Below, piece by piece: positions 1 to 8,513 of a DNA stretch of 64,000 bases (within the stretch, counting starts at the first letter, position 1; every line of letters begins with the position of its first letter). A program made the position numbers and the translations under genes. The stretch comes from Streptomyces coeruleorubidus. Lineage in GTDB: Bacteria; Actinomycetota; Actinomycetes; Streptomycetales; Streptomycetaceae. The DNA lies in assembly GCF_028885415.1 (NCBI RefSeq), contig NZ_CP118527.1, positions 4,216,001-4,280,000 on the forward strand, in the 5' to 3' direction. Under the pieces are notes generated by a model, which did no database searches, was not told where the DNA came from, and saw nothing but the letters and a program-made list of their open reading frames with translations.

Positions 1-500
1 AGAACGGGCTACGGGCCACGATGTTCAACCAGGGCCAGCACGCCGCCGCCAACCCGTCCCTGGTCCGGGCCCAGGTGACGGCCGGGATGTGGGTCGGGAA
101 CCACAGCTACACCCACCCGCACCTGACCCGGCTGAGCCAGGCACAGATCGACTCCGAGATCTCCCGGACCCAGCAGGCCATCGCCAACGCGTCAGGCGGC
201 ACACCGAAACTGTTCCGCCCGCCGTACGGCGAGACCAACGCGACGGTCAAGTCGGTCGCGGCCCGGCACGGCCTCACCGAGATCATCTGGCACGTCGACT
301 CACAGGACTGGAACGGCGCGAGCACCGAAGCGATCGTCCAGGCCGCCGGCCGCCTCACCAACGGCCAGATCATCCTCATGCACGACTGGTCCGCCAACGC
401 CCGGGCAGCGATCCCCCGCATCGCCCGGGGGCTGTCGGCCCGGGGCCTGTGCGCGGGGATGATCTCCCCGCAGACGGGGCGTGCGGTGGCTCCCGGCTGA
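1..500 (+). CDS. Polysaccharide deacetylase (NodB/CE4), 5' end cut by window edge
   Basis: The frame is open from base 3 and has no start in the window, so the N-terminus, including the metal-binding TFDDG-type motif, lies outside. The visible part has the remaining carbohydrate esterase 4 motifs in order: HSYTH (metal histidines), RPPYG, the D-x-x-DW segment (VDSQDW) and the closing ILMHD histidine motif. The family removes N- or O-acetyl groups from peptidoglycan, chitin or xylan outside the cell. The substrate cannot be told from this fragment, and any signal peptide is out of view. Confidence 0.9.
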   Translation, partial: NGLRATMFNQGQHAAANPSLVRAQVTAGMWVGNHSYTHPHLTRLSQAQIDSEISRTQQAIANASGGTPKLFRPPYGETNATVKSVAARHGLTEIIWHVDSQDWNGASTEAIVQAAGRLTNGQIILMHDWSANARAAIPRIARGLSARGLCAGMISPQTGRAVAPG

Positions 501-616
501 CCGAACGGCGCGATGGCCGTCAGCGCCATCGCGCCCTGGGCACGGGAACTTGAGTACACGTGCTCATGACGGCCCCGTCCCACCCTCGCGACCATGGCCG
601 TATGGAGAATCGGGGA

Positions 617-1096
617 ATGCTTTCGGCCGGGGCCGCGCTCGTGCTCGGGGTGCCCGTCGCCGCCTGGGGGCTGATGGGGCAGCAGAACCACGACGGGCTG
701 CCGGCGAGTGAGCTCGACCACGCCTATCGGCCGTGGGACATCGGGGACGGTGTGGCCGCCGGTGTCGGTGGGCTCGCGCTGGTGGTGGCGGGGGTCGGTG
801 CCGCGGTGCTCGTGCGGGGTGCGCGGCGTGGCGGGATTGACCGGCGCTGGTGGGGGGTGCTCGGGCCGCTGGTGGTCGTCGGGCTCATGGCCGGTGTGGG
901 GTGGCGGATCCTGACCGCGGGGGTCGTCGGGGCCAACATCGGTGCCGGGCTGCTGATCATCTTCGGTACGCCGGTCGCGGCCGGGCTGGTCCTGTGGGCC
1001 CTGGGGCGGGGCGTGTGGCTGGCGACGCGGGGGCAGCGGAACGACGGCGGGAGCGGTGGCCGGCGCCTGGGCGGTTTCGCCTCCGGCGGGGTGTGA
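617..1096 (+). CDS. Hypothetical membrane protein, four TM segments
   Basis: No family recognised. The protein has about four hydrophobic segments: one at the very N-terminus, then one rich in GVGGLALVVAGVGAAVLV, then two after the WWGVLGPL stretch. The C-terminal tail is short, basic and glycine-rich. I chose the ATG at 617 because GGAG lies 9 bases upstream. The same frame extends up to a GTG at 560 and ATGs at 566 and 602, so the start is uncertain. It stands alone between the deacetylase and a methyltransferase gene. Confidence 0.6.
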   Translation: MLSAGAALVLGVPVAAWGLMGQQNHDGLPASELDHAYRPWDIGDGVAAGVGGLALVVAGVGAAVLVRGARRGGIDRRWWGVLGPLVVVGLMAGVGWRILTAGVVGANIGAGLLIIFGTPVAAGLVLWALGRGVWLATRGQRNDGGSGGRRLGGFASGGV

Positions 1097-1233
1097 CGGG
1101 CGGCGGCTCGCTTCCGCGTGGCCGAAACCCCACGGTGGCCCGGTGACGGGGTCGGGCAACATCCGTATCGGAGCAGGGAGTTCACCTAGGTTGGTGGACC
1201 GGTCCCCCTTCCCCGCCCTCAGGAGGCCCTGCC

Positions 1234-2058
1234 GTGCTCGACGACAGCCTGCGTGCCCGTATCGACACGTCCAAGCCGCACTCGGCCCGCTTCTGGAACT
1301 ACTTCGTCGGCGGCAAGGACAACTACGAGATCGACCGCGAGATCGGCGACCAGATCAAGTCGATCTTCCCGGGCCTGGTCGACGTGGCGGTCACGAGCCG
1401 TCGGTTCCTGGGACGGGCCGTGCGGTATCTGGCCGTCGAGCAGGGTGTGCGGCAGTTCCTGGACATCGGCACCGGGCTGCCGACCGCCGACAACACGCAC
1501 GAGGTCGCCCAGCGCGTGGCACCGGACTCCCGGATCGTGTACGTCGACAACGACCCCATCGTGCTGGCCCATGCGAGCGCCCTGCTCACCAGCACGCCCG
1601 AGGGCAGGACCGCCTATCTGGACGCCGACCTCTACGACCCGGAGGCGGTCCTGGAGGCCGCCGCGGGCACGCTCGACCTGTCCCGGCCGGTCGGCCTGAT
1701 GATCCTCAACACGCTGGGGCACGTCGCCGACTACGAGCAGGCGCGTGAGCTGGTGCGGCGGCTGATGGCGGGGTTGCCGGCCGGCAGCCACCTGGTGATC
1801 AGCGACAGCACCGCGACGAGTGAGGGCATGATCGCCGCGTCGGAGGCTTACAACGCGAGTGGGGCCGTGCCGTATCACGTCCGTGAGGTTGCCGAGATCG
1901 CCGGGTTCTTCGACGGGCTGGAGTTGGTGGAGCCGGGAGTCGTGCGGGTGCCCGAGTGGCGGCCGGAGCCTTCCGAGGGGCCGGCCGGTGCGGATGCCGC
2001 CGGTGTGGACGCGTACTGCGGCGTGGGCCGCAAGCCGGGGGAAGCCCCCGCGCGATAA
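1234..2058 (+). CDS. SAM-dependent methyltransferase, DUF574 family
   Basis: The 274-residue product begins with the family hallmark ARFWNYFVGGKDNYEIDRE. It also has a SAM-binding glycine motif (DIGTGLPTADNTHEVAQ) and an acidic VYVDNDP strand. The family (Pfam Methyltransf_19) is expanded in Streptomyces and usually has unknown substrates. The GTG start follows a perfect AGGAGG at 1221-1226. The next gene begins 8 bases downstream but has its own leaderless-type start signal. Confidence 0.92.
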   Translation: MLDDSLRARIDTSKPHSARFWNYFVGGKDNYEIDREIGDQIKSIFPGLVDVAVTSRRFLGRAVRYLAVEQGVRQFLDIGTGLPTADNTHEVAQRVAPDSRIVYVDNDPIVLAHASALLTSTPEGRTAYLDADLYDPEAVLEAAAGTLDLSRPVGLMILNTLGHVADYEQARELVRRLMAGLPAGSHLVISDSTATSEGMIAASEAYNASGAVPYHVREVAEIAGFFDGLELVEPGVVRVPEWRPEPSEGPAGADAAGVDAYCGVGRKPGEAPAR

Positions 2059-2065
2059 TCAGGAC

Positions 2066-2764
2066 ATGTCAGCACCGCCCCCCGTCCCCGAGCCGGTCCG
2101 GCGGCTCATCGGTGATCTGCTCGCGGTGGGTGAGCCCTACTCCCTCGTCCTCGCCGGCGGGTACGCGGTGCTGGCGCACGGGCTGGTGCAGCGGGACGGG
2201 CGGGACGTGGACGTCGCCACAGAGCACCCGGCCGGCATGGACGGCATCGCCGACACCGTACGGACGGGGCTGGTGGCGCGCGGCTGGCTCGTGCAGACGC
2301 TTGAGAGCGATCCGCTGTCCGCCCAGTTCCTCGTCACCGACGCGGCGACCGGTGCGCAGTTCGAGACCGGCATCCGCAAGGAGGTGCTGTGGCGCCCGCC
2401 CGTGGCGACCGGGCTCGGGCCGGCCCTCTCCCTCGACGACCTCGTCGGCACCCGGGTGCGGGACCTGGCCGACCGGGGACTGGCCCGCGACCTGGTCGAC
2501 GTGCACGCCGCCTCGGCCCGCTGGAGCCACCCCGAACTGGAGGAGCTCGGCCGCCGTCACGCCCCCGAACCCTTCGATCTCACCGACCTCCAGGCCCGGC
2601 TGACCGGCACGGACTGGCTCGACGACAGCGCGTTCACCGCCCACGGTCTCGACGCCGCTGCCGTCGCCGGACTCCGCCGCTGGGCCCAGGAGTGGGCCGA
2701 CGACATCGCGGAACGGCTCATCGAGGGCGAGGCCCCGGACGAGAGTGCCCCGGACGAGGAGTGA
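2066..2764 (+). CDS. AbiEii-type nucleotidyltransferase-like protein
   Basis: The 232-residue protein carries the nucleotidyltransferase-fold signature LAGGYAVLAHGLVQRDGRDV (glycine pair, arginine, then D-x-D). This matches the AbiEii/AbiGii (MenT-type) toxin superfamily. There is no AbiEi-type antitoxin gene beside it, so it is an orphan or a housekeeping member of the fold. A GATAAT box ending 6 bases before the ATG, inside the end of the upstream gene, suggests a leaderless mRNA. The C-terminus is acidic. Confidence 0.72.
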   Translation: MSAPPPVPEPVRRLIGDLLAVGEPYSLVLAGGYAVLAHGLVQRDGRDVDVATEHPAGMDGIADTVRTGLVARGWLVQTLESDPLSAQFLVTDAATGAQFETGIRKEVLWRPPVATGLGPALSLDDLVGTRVRDLADRGLARDLVDVHAASARWSHPELEELGRRHAPEPFDLTDLQARLTGTDWLDDSAFTAHGLDAAAVAGLRRWAQEWADDIAERLIEGEAPDESAPDEE

Positions 2765-2800
2765 CCCGCACGGGAACTGACCGGTCGGTACCCTGACCGG

Positions 2801-3274
2801 ATGGGGAAAGGGGCAACCGGGCAGGTGGGGGTGGTCGCCGCGCTCGTACGGGCGGCGTTCCTGGTGGACGGTGTGTACGCGGAGGCCGGCCGGGCGTACG
2901 GACTGACACCGCAGCAGGGGCAGCTGCTGTGCGTACTGATGCCGCAGCCGTACGGGATGAGCGAGCTCGGGGAGATGCTCGGGCTGGCGAAGTCGAGTCT
3001 GACCGGGCTGGTGGACCGGACGGTGCGGCGGGGGCTCGTACGGCGGGAGGCCGACCCGCGCGACGGCCGGGCCGTGCGGGTGGGGCTGACGGAGGAGGGC
3101 GCCGCGCTCGCCGAGATGTTCTACGCCGAGACCTGCCGCCGGATTGAGGCCCTGCCGTCCGGGCTCAACGGCGCCGAACGGGAGCGGCTGGCCGTACTGC
3201 TGTCGCGGGTCGTGGCCGACAACGGCGTTCCCGAGGTGTTCGTGGAGGCCGAGCAGGTGTTCGGCGTCGAGTAG
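2801..3274 (+). CDS. MarR-family transcriptional regulator
   Basis: The 157-residue protein has the winged helix-turn-helix of MarR repressors: recognition helix MSELGEMLGLAKSSLTGLVD and the wing motif RREADPRDGRAVRVGLT. A TACCCT box ends 6 bases before the ATG (leaderless type). An 8-base palindrome GACCGGTC at 2779-2786 lies just upstream and could be part of an autoregulatory operator. The downstream MFS gene is convergent, so the target is not clear from position. Confidence 0.9.
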   Translation: MGKGATGQVGVVAALVRAAFLVDGVYAEAGRAYGLTPQQGQLLCVLMPQPYGMSELGEMLGLAKSSLTGLVDRTVRRGLVRREADPRDGRAVRVGLTEEGAALAEMFYAETCRRIEALPSGLNGAERERLAVLLSRVVADNGVPEVFVEAEQVFGVE

Positions 3275-3328
3275 CGGACCTTCCAGCGAACCTCAGCGAA
3301 GCTGCCGAGACACCTTCCCCCCGGAAGC

Positions 3329-4516
3329 TCACCGTCCCGGCACCGGTGCCGTCGCCCGCCGCTCCCGCCTCCCCGCCGCCATCAGCACCAGCGTCACCCC
3401 GGCCGACACCGTCGCCATCGCCGTCATCGCCCCGGCCGGGGAGGTCAGTTGCGCCACCGAACCCGCGAGCGCCGCCGCCACCCCCTGCATCGTGAGCATC
3501 CCCGCCGAGTGCAGTCCCAGGGCGTGACCCGTGAGGGCGTCGGGCGTCAGGGCCACCAGGCGTTCCTGCTGGACGAGGCTCGCGCCGAAGCCGACCGAGG
3601 CCAGCGTGACCGCGGCCGCCGCGAGCGGCAGCGGCGGGTGGAGCAGGAAGGGCACGTACGGGACGGCCAGGAGCAGCAGGAGCGGGAAGCCCAGGCGGGG
3701 GCGCAGCCGCCGTGGGACCAAGCGGCCCACCAGCACGTCCCCGGCCAGCATGCCGAGTGCGGCGAAGGCGAACAGGGTGCCGGCCCGGTCGGGGGCGTAG
3801 GAGACGTAGAGGGATTCGCAGCCCACGACCAGGCCGTTGGGGATCCAGAGGGCCAGATAGACCTGGCGGCGGGGTGCGGACGACCAGAGCAGGGCGTTGG
3901 CGCGCCACGTCGCCGACACCGACGGGCGGCCCGTCGTACGGGGCGGGCGGCTGGTGAGGCCGAGGCGGACGACCGCGGCCGACAGCAGGTAGAGGGCGGC
4001 TGCCGCCAGCAGGGAGATCCGCGGGGACAGCAGGGCCACGAGGGCGCCGCCGGTCGCGTATCCGGCGATCTGCATCAGGCCGCTCATCATGTTGAAGACC
4101 GAGCGGCCCAGCAGATAGCCGTCCTTGGAGAGGATCTCGTTCAGCAGGCCCCAGCGCACTCCCCCGCCCACCGACTTCGCCAGCCCCATGGCCAGGACGA
4201 TCGCGAAGAGGGACCAGATCGGCAGGCCGGGCAGGGCCAGGGCCGCCGTGCCCGCCGCGAAGAGCAGGGGCAGGGCCGTCAGGGCCGCGCGCGGGGGCAG
4301 CCGGTCGGCCGCCGAGAGCAGGAACACCGCGCCCACCACCTGCACCAGCGACGAGCCGGACATGCTCAGCGCCGAGAGCAGCGGCGACTCGGTCGCCCGG
4401 TAGACCAGGGTGCCCAGCGCCAGTCCGCCCATCGTCTGGGCGACCGTCTGCGCCGACGCGGCCAGGAAGAACGGGGTGAACTCGGGCGTGCGGAACAGTT
4501 CGCGGTAGCTGCGCAT
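3329..4516 (-). CDS. MFS transporter
   Basis: The product is 395 residues with about twelve hydrophobic segments and begins MRSYRELFRTPEFTPFFLA, a common start in actinobacterial drug/metabolite exporters. The frame stays open far upstream, but that extension is high-GC read-through and lies under the divergent ArsR gene. Start codon is the ATG at 4516-4514. It is divergent from the ArsR-type regulator at 4598, and a perfect inverted repeat between them makes it the likely target. Substrate unknown. Confidence 0.88.
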   Translation of the reverse strand: MRSYRELFRTPEFTPFFLAASAQTVAQTMGGLALGTLVYRATESPLLSALSMSGSSLVQVVGAVFLLSAADRLPPRAALTALPLLFAAGTAALALPGLPIWSLFAIVLAMGLAKSVGGGVRWGLLNEILSKDGYLLGRSVFNMMSGLMQIAGYATGGALVALLSPRISLLAAAALYLLSAAVVRLGLTSRPPRTTGRPSVSATWRANALLWSSAPRRQVYLALWIPNGLVVGCESLYVSYAPDRAGTLFAFAALGMLAGDVLVGRLVPRRLRPRLGFPLLLLLAVPYVPFLLHPPLPLAAAAVTLASVGFGASLVQQERLVALTPDALTGHALGLHSAGMLTMQGVAAALAGSVAQLTSPAGAMTAMATVSAGVTLVLMAAGRRERRATAPVPGR

Positions 4517-4555
4517 GCGGGGGAGTCTCCGACCGGCCCCGAGGGCGTGGTTATT

Positions 4556-4575
4556 GTTTCGCGCGGACGCGAAAC
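4556..4575. promoter_or_regulatory. Perfect inverted repeat, likely ArsR-family operator
   Basis: GTTTCGCG and CGCGAAAC flank the 4-base spacer CGGA. The repeat sits 40 bases from the MFS start and 22 from the regulator start, overlapping an AT-rich ATAA stretch that could be the -10 region of the MFS promoter. Its position between divergent regulator and transporter is the classic arrangement. Binding is inferred. Confidence 0.6.
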
Positions 4576-4597
4576 GTCGTGACCAGGGGGGCGGTTC

Positions 4598-5593
4598 ATG
4601 GGCTGGTGGCAGGTCAACGCCGACACCCTCGCGGGGAGCCGGTTCGTCCTCTCCCCGCTCGCCGAGACCTTCGCGAGTCTGCGGCTGCTGCACACCGGTG
4701 TGGCCGCGCACCCCGGCGAACGGCGCTGGCTCGACAGCCACCTGCCCGCCTACCGGCGGCGGCTGGCGGACGATCCGGTCACCGCGCTGCTCGTGCGCTC
4801 CGGGCTCGGGCCGGAGTGGATCGCCGACTTCCTCACGCCCACCCCGCGTGCCGGGGAGACCTTCGCGGACGAGGTCGCACGGGTCCGGGAGGCCTCCCCC
4901 GAGGCCGCCCGCGCCCATCTCACCCTCTCCCTGCGCGGTCCGCTCCCGCCCCGCCTGGACCGCGACGACCTGCCCGAGCGCGCCGCCGGCCTCCTGACGT
5001 ACGTCTGGGAGGAGGCCGTACGCCCGTACTGGCCCCGTCGCCGGCGCGTGCTCGAAGCCGATGTCGCCACCCGGACCGCGCAGGTGGGCCGGGGCGGCTG
5101 GGCGGCCGCGCTGGACACGCTGCGGCCGGGCACCCGGTGGCTCGGCGAGAACCGGTTGCAGGTCAACGCGCACGAGTATCCGCCGCGGGAGATCTCCGGC
5201 GCGGAGCTGGTGTTCGTGCCGGTCACCCCGCAGCGCGTCGGCTGGGTGTCGTGGGAGGGCACCGACCGGTACGCGCTCGTCTACCCGTGCGCGGGCGTTC
5301 TCGCGGACACCGGTGGCAGGCCGGTACCCGCGAGCCTCGCCGCCCTGCTCGGCACCGCCCGGGCCCGTGTCCTCGTCCTGCTGGACAGCCCTCTGAGCAC
5401 GAGTCAGCTGGTCGCCGTGACGGGCCAGGGCCTCGGCTCGGTCGGGCGGCATCTGCGGGTCCTGCTGGACGCGGGCCTGGTGGAACGGGGGCGGGCGGGC
5501 CGGTCGGTGCTGTACGCGCGGACGGCCGCGGGGCAGGTGCTCGTGGAGGCCGGAACCGGCCCGACACCCGCCGGAGCTAGCATCCGCTCATGA
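4598..5593 (+). CDS. ArsR-family regulator with long N-terminal domain
   Basis: The 331-residue protein has a winged-helix DNA-binding domain only at its C-terminus (about residues 245-325; STSQLVAVTGQGLGSVGRHL and VERGRAGRSVLYART). About 240 residues of an uncharacterised helical domain precede it, as in the DUF5937-type ArsR proteins of actinobacteria. No metal-binding cysteine motif is visible, so a small organic ligand is more likely. It is divergent from the MFS gene with an inverted repeat between them. Its last codons overlap the glutathione peroxidase start by 4 bases. Confidence 0.82.
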   Translation: MGWWQVNADTLAGSRFVLSPLAETFASLRLLHTGVAAHPGERRWLDSHLPAYRRRLADDPVTALLVRSGLGPEWIADFLTPTPRAGETFADEVARVREASPEAARAHLTLSLRGPLPPRLDRDDLPERAAGLLTYVWEEAVRPYWPRRRRVLEADVATRTAQVGRGGWAAALDTLRPGTRWLGENRLQVNAHEYPPREISGAELVFVPVTPQRVGWVSWEGTDRYALVYPCAGVLADTGGRPVPASLAALLGTARARVLVLLDSPLSTSQLVAVTGQGLGSVGRHLRVLLDAGLVERGRAGRSVLYARTAAGQVLVEAGTGPTPAGASIRS

Positions 5594-6096
5594 CGACCAA
5601 CAACGGTTCCTCTCCCCTTGACGTCGAGATCGGTGCCCTCCAGGGCGGTTCCGCCGACCTGGCCCAGTACGCGGGCAAGGCGGTCCTCGTGGTGAACGTG
5701 GCCTCCAAGTGCGGCCTGACCCCGCAGTACAACGGGCTGGAGAAACTCCACGAGCGATACGCCGAGCGCGGCTTCACCGTCCTCGGTGTGCCCTGCAACC
5801 AGTTCCTCGGGCAGGAGCCCGGCAGCGCCGAGGAGATCGCCGAGTTCTGCTCGGCGACCTACGGCGTGACCTTCCCGATGACCGAGAAGGTCGAGGTCAA
5901 CGGCGAGCACCGGCACCCGCTGTACGACCGCCTGACCGGCTTCGCCGACGCCGAGGGGCACAGCGGGGACATCCGCTGGAACTTCGAGAAGTTCCTCATC
6001 GGCCGGGACGGCCGGGTCGTCGCCCGCTTCTCCCCGCAGACCGAGCCGGAGTCGGCGGAGGTCGTGGCGGCGATCGAGGGCCAGCTGGCTGCTTGA
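5590..6096 (+). CDS. Glutathione peroxidase-family thiol peroxidase
   Basis: The 168-residue enzyme reduces peroxides. The peroxidatic cysteine is C41 in VASKCGLT, a cysteine rather than selenocysteine. The conserved glutamine follows in PCNQFLGQEPG and the Trp-Asn pair in WNFEKFL. As Streptomyces lack glutathione, thioredoxin or mycothiol is the likely reductant; FCSATYGV could hold the resolving cysteine. The ATG overlaps the regulator's stop. A TAGCAT box ending 6 bases before it suggests an additional leaderless transcript. Confidence 0.93.
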   Translation: MTTNNGSSPLDVEIGALQGGSADLAQYAGKAVLVVNVASKCGLTPQYNGLEKLHERYAERGFTVLGVPCNQFLGQEPGSAEEIAEFCSATYGVTFPMTEKVEVNGEHRHPLYDRLTGFADAEGHSGDIRWNFEKFLIGRDGRVVARFSPQTEPESAEVVAAIEGQLAA

Positions 6097-6127
6097 CCTT
6101 GCCCTTGGGGCAGGGCCGAGTGTCCTC

Positions 6128-6157
6128 GTCACCGGGCGGAAGAGGCCGCCCGGTGAC
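6128..6157. promoter_or_regulatory. 12-base inverted repeat before merR-type gene
   Basis: GTCACCGGGCGG is repeated perfectly in inverted order after the spacer AAGAGG. The right arm ends directly beside the GGAGG ribosome binding site of the MerR gene. It could terminate glutathione peroxidase transcription, be the MerR operator, or occlude the ribosome binding site in mRNA. The sequence alone does not decide. Confidence 0.55.
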
Positions 6158-6170
6158 GGAGGATGACGGC

Positions 6171-7019
6171 ATGGACGACGACCTGCTCACCATCGGGACG
6201 TTCGCCGCCCGGGCCCGGCTGTCGGCCAAGGCCCTACGGCTGTACGACCGTCTCGGCCTGCTCGCCCCGGCGCACGTCGACGAGTCCAGCGGCTACCGCT
6301 ACTACCGCGCCGGCCAGGTCGAACGGGCCCGGCTGGTGGCCATGCTGCGGCAGCTGGACATGCCGCTCGCCCGGGTCGCCGAGGTGGTCGCCGCGGACGG
6401 TCCGCAGGCCGCCGACCGGCTCGCCGCTTACTGGGCGGACGTCGAGGCACGCGTGGCCGGGCAGCGCACGCTCGTCGAGTACCTCCGTGGACGACTGTCG
6501 GGGAGGAGCTCCGAGATGTACGGAAAGTTCGTGGTCGAGACGGTGGAGGTGCCCGAGCAGGTGGTGATCAGCGAGACACGGCACGTACTGGCGGGCGAGT
6601 TGCCCGCGTGGATCGGGGCGTCGCTGGGCCGGCTGGAGTCGGCGGCGCGGGAGTGCGGCGGTATCACGGCGGCGCCGTTCGTCGTCTACCACTCCGAGGT
6701 GTCGATGGAGAGCGACGGGCCGGCCGAGTCCTGCGTGCCCGTGGCCGACGAGGCGGCGGCCAGGGCGTGGGTCGACGAGCACGGCCGGACAGAGGGGACG
6801 AAGGTGCGGGTGGAACCCGTCCGGCGGTTGGCCTGCACCCGGATCACCAAGGCCCAGGTGGCCCACCCGCAGATCATGGCGGCCTTCGAGGCGGTGGAGG
6901 AGTGGATCGCCCGGGAGGGCCTGGAGCAGGCGGGCCCGTGCCGGGAGGTGTACTTCGCGGACTGGGACGCGGCGGGGGCCGAGGATCCGGTGTGTGACGT
7001 GGCGTTCCCGGTGAGCTGA
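6171..7019 (+). CDS. MerR-family regulator with GyrI-like effector domain
   Basis: The 282-residue protein has an N-terminal MerR helix-turn-helix (LTIGTFAARARLSAKALRLY, then the wing with SSGYRYY). A dimerisation helix follows, then from about residue 120 a GyrI-like ligand-binding domain like those of BmrR/TipA-type multidrug sensors. No metal-binding cysteines are seen. The ATG at 6171 is preceded by GGAGG at 8-base spacing; an in-frame GTG 18 bases upstream is less likely. No adjacent transporter suggests its target. Confidence 0.88.
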   Translation: MDDDLLTIGTFAARARLSAKALRLYDRLGLLAPAHVDESSGYRYYRAGQVERARLVAMLRQLDMPLARVAEVVAADGPQAADRLAAYWADVEARVAGQRTLVEYLRGRLSGRSSEMYGKFVVETVEVPEQVVISETRHVLAGELPAWIGASLGRLESAARECGGITAAPFVVYHSEVSMESDGPAESCVPVADEAAARAWVDEHGRTEGTKVRVEPVRRLACTRITKAQVAHPQIMAAFEAVEEWIAREGLEQAGPCREVYFADWDAAGAEDPVCDVAFPVS

Positions 7020-7041
7020 TCTCCCCTTCGGGTCCCGCGGG

Positions 7042-7110
7042 GCACAAGCGGAGCCCTCTCGGCAAGGACGGCGAGGCTGGTCGAGAGGGCTCTGTCGGTG
7101 GTGCTTGTGC
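7042..7110. terminator. Nested stem-loop between convergent genes
   Basis: Two nested inverted repeats: outer GCACAAGC/GCTTGTGC (7042-7049, 7103-7110) and inner GAGCCCTCTCG/CGAGAGGGCTC (7051-7061, 7082-7092). It lies between the converging MerR and DUF397 genes and would terminate both strands. Confidence 0.75.
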
Positions 7111-7127
7111 TGTTGTCGAGCGGTGGC

Positions 7128-7319
7128 TCAGGCCTTGACCGAGGCCACGAAGGCGCTCCACGCGTCGGCGGGAAACGCCAGCTTGGGGCCCTCGGGAACC
7201 TTGGTGTCCCCGAGTTCCAGGGCCTCTTCGACGGTCGACCTGACCATCACACAGGCGCCGTTGTTGTTGGTGTAGGAGGACGTCGTCCACGTTTCCGTGG
7301 TGCCCAGACGAATTGCCAT
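7128..7319 (-). CDS. DUF397 protein
   Basis: This 63-residue protein belongs to DUF397, small actinobacterial proteins almost always found beside XRE/DUF5753 regulators. The N-terminal W-x-x-SSY-x-x-NNGACV pattern and the C-terminal AWSAFVASV block are typical. The companion XRE gene lies upstream on the same strand, but a 207-base gap with repeated CGCCAAC sites separates them, so it probably has its own promoter. Known relatives act as partner or antagonist of the XRE protein in development; that role is inferred here. Confidence 0.88.
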   Translation of the reverse strand: MAIRLGTTETWTTSSYTNNNGACVMVRSTVEEALELGDTKVPEGPKLAFPADAWSAFVASVKA

Positions 7320-7345
7320 GTTCGCTCCGTAGCCAGTTGCGTTTA

Positions 7346-7391
7346 CGCCAACCCGTGCTGGTGGTTGGCGTGATCGACGCTACTCGCCAAC
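7346..7391. promoter_or_regulatory. Three CGCCAAC half-sites upstream of DUF397 gene
   Basis: CGCCAAC at 7346-7352 and 7385-7391 and its complement GTTGGCG at 7364-7370. The motif centres are 18 and 21 bases apart. They lie 27-72 bases upstream of the DUF397 start, a position suited to operator binding by the neighbouring XRE protein. Function is inferred. Confidence 0.45.
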
Positions 7392-7526
7392 ATCCTCGTT
7401 CGGAGCAGTCATTCACTCGACTGGATGGCATATTCCAGAGGAGTCTTCCAGCCAGGCGTGTCAGGGGTGTAGCATCCCGCGCTTTGCCGGACGGAAGGTC
7501 TCGCGCCACGGAAGGGCGACGGACGG

Positions 7527-8384
7527 TCAGCGCGCGTAATCCTTCGCCAGGCGCTCGATGAGCTGCCGCGACTGGTCGACGTTCAGCGACTGCGCGCGCA
7601 GGTGCTCGTACATCACCGTGTACTTCTGCACGTCGAGCGGCTTCTCCAGGTACAGGTCGCTGGTCACGCCCTCGATGTACACCACGCTGGAGTCGGCCGC
7701 GTCGGCGAACTCCAGGATCGAGTACTGGCCGTTGATACCGGCGTGCGCGCCGACCTCGAACGGCAGCACCTGCACGGTGATGTGGGGCAGTTGCGACATC
7801 TCGATCAGATGCTCCAGCTGCTCGCGCATCACCTCCTTGTTCCCCACGACCCGGTGCAGGGACGCCTCGTCCAGGACCACCCACAGCCGCAGCGGGTCCG
7901 TCTCGGCGGTGATACGGCCCTGCCGGCGCAGCCGGACCTCGACGCGCTTGTCGTTGTCCGCCTCCGAGGCCTCGGGCGAGCCGCCCCGGATGATGGCCTC
8001 GGCGTACGCACGCGTCTGCAACAGGCCGGTGATGATCTGGGGTTCGTAGACCCTGAGCGACTCGGTGTCCGTCTCCAGGCCGATGTAGACGCTGTACGGG
8101 ATGTCCCCGAAGGCGTGCCACCAGCCCTGCTGCCGGGAGTCCTTGGCCATCTGCATGAGCGAGTCGACGATCCGCTGGTCCTCGACCTCGTAGACCCCGC
8201 ACAGGTCGCGGACGTCACGCTGGCTGATGCTGCGCCGGCCGTTCTCCAGCCGGCTGATCTTCGACTGGGACACGAGCAGCCGTTCGGCGACCTCTTCGGC
8301 CGTCATGCCCTTGAGCTCACGGAGCCGGCGCAGCTCCTGGCCCAGCCGGCGCCGCCTGACGGTGGGATTGACATTGGACGCCAC
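7527..8384 (-). CDS. XRE-family regulator with DUF5753 domain
   Basis: The 285-residue protein has an N-terminal helix-turn-helix (LRELKGMTAEEVAERLLVSQ then SKISRLENGRRSIS) and a C-terminal DUF5753 domain (YEPQIITGLLQTRAYAEAII, LHRVVGNKEVMREQLEHLIE, ITVQVLPF). This is the standard Streptomyces partner of DUF397 proteins. Upstream, TCTGCT-N4-AGCAGA at 8424-8439 is a possible autoregulatory operator, and a strong terminator separates it from the GPP34 gene. Confidence 0.92.
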   Translation of the reverse strand: MASNVNPTVRRRRLGQELRRLRELKGMTAEEVAERLLVSQSKISRLENGRRSISQRDVRDLCGVYEVEDQRIVDSLMQMAKDSRQQGWWHAFGDIPYSVYIGLETDTESLRVYEPQIITGLLQTRAYAEAIIRGGSPEASEADNDKRVEVRLRRQGRITAETDPLRLWVVLDEASLHRVVGNKEVMREQLEHLIEMSQLPHITVQVLPFEVGAHAGINGQYSILEFADAADSSVVYIEGVTSDLYLEKPLDVQKYTVMYEHLRAQSLNVDQSRQLIERLAKDYAR

Positions 8385-8513
8385 GGGACGTGCACCTCCG
8401 GCTGCGTGCCTCTACTTTGCGTATCTGCTGTTGAGCAGACTGCCACCAAGGGGCTTCCTACCGCTGGGAAACGGTGGATATGCGACGGGTACACGCCAGT
8501 TCGGACAGGCACG

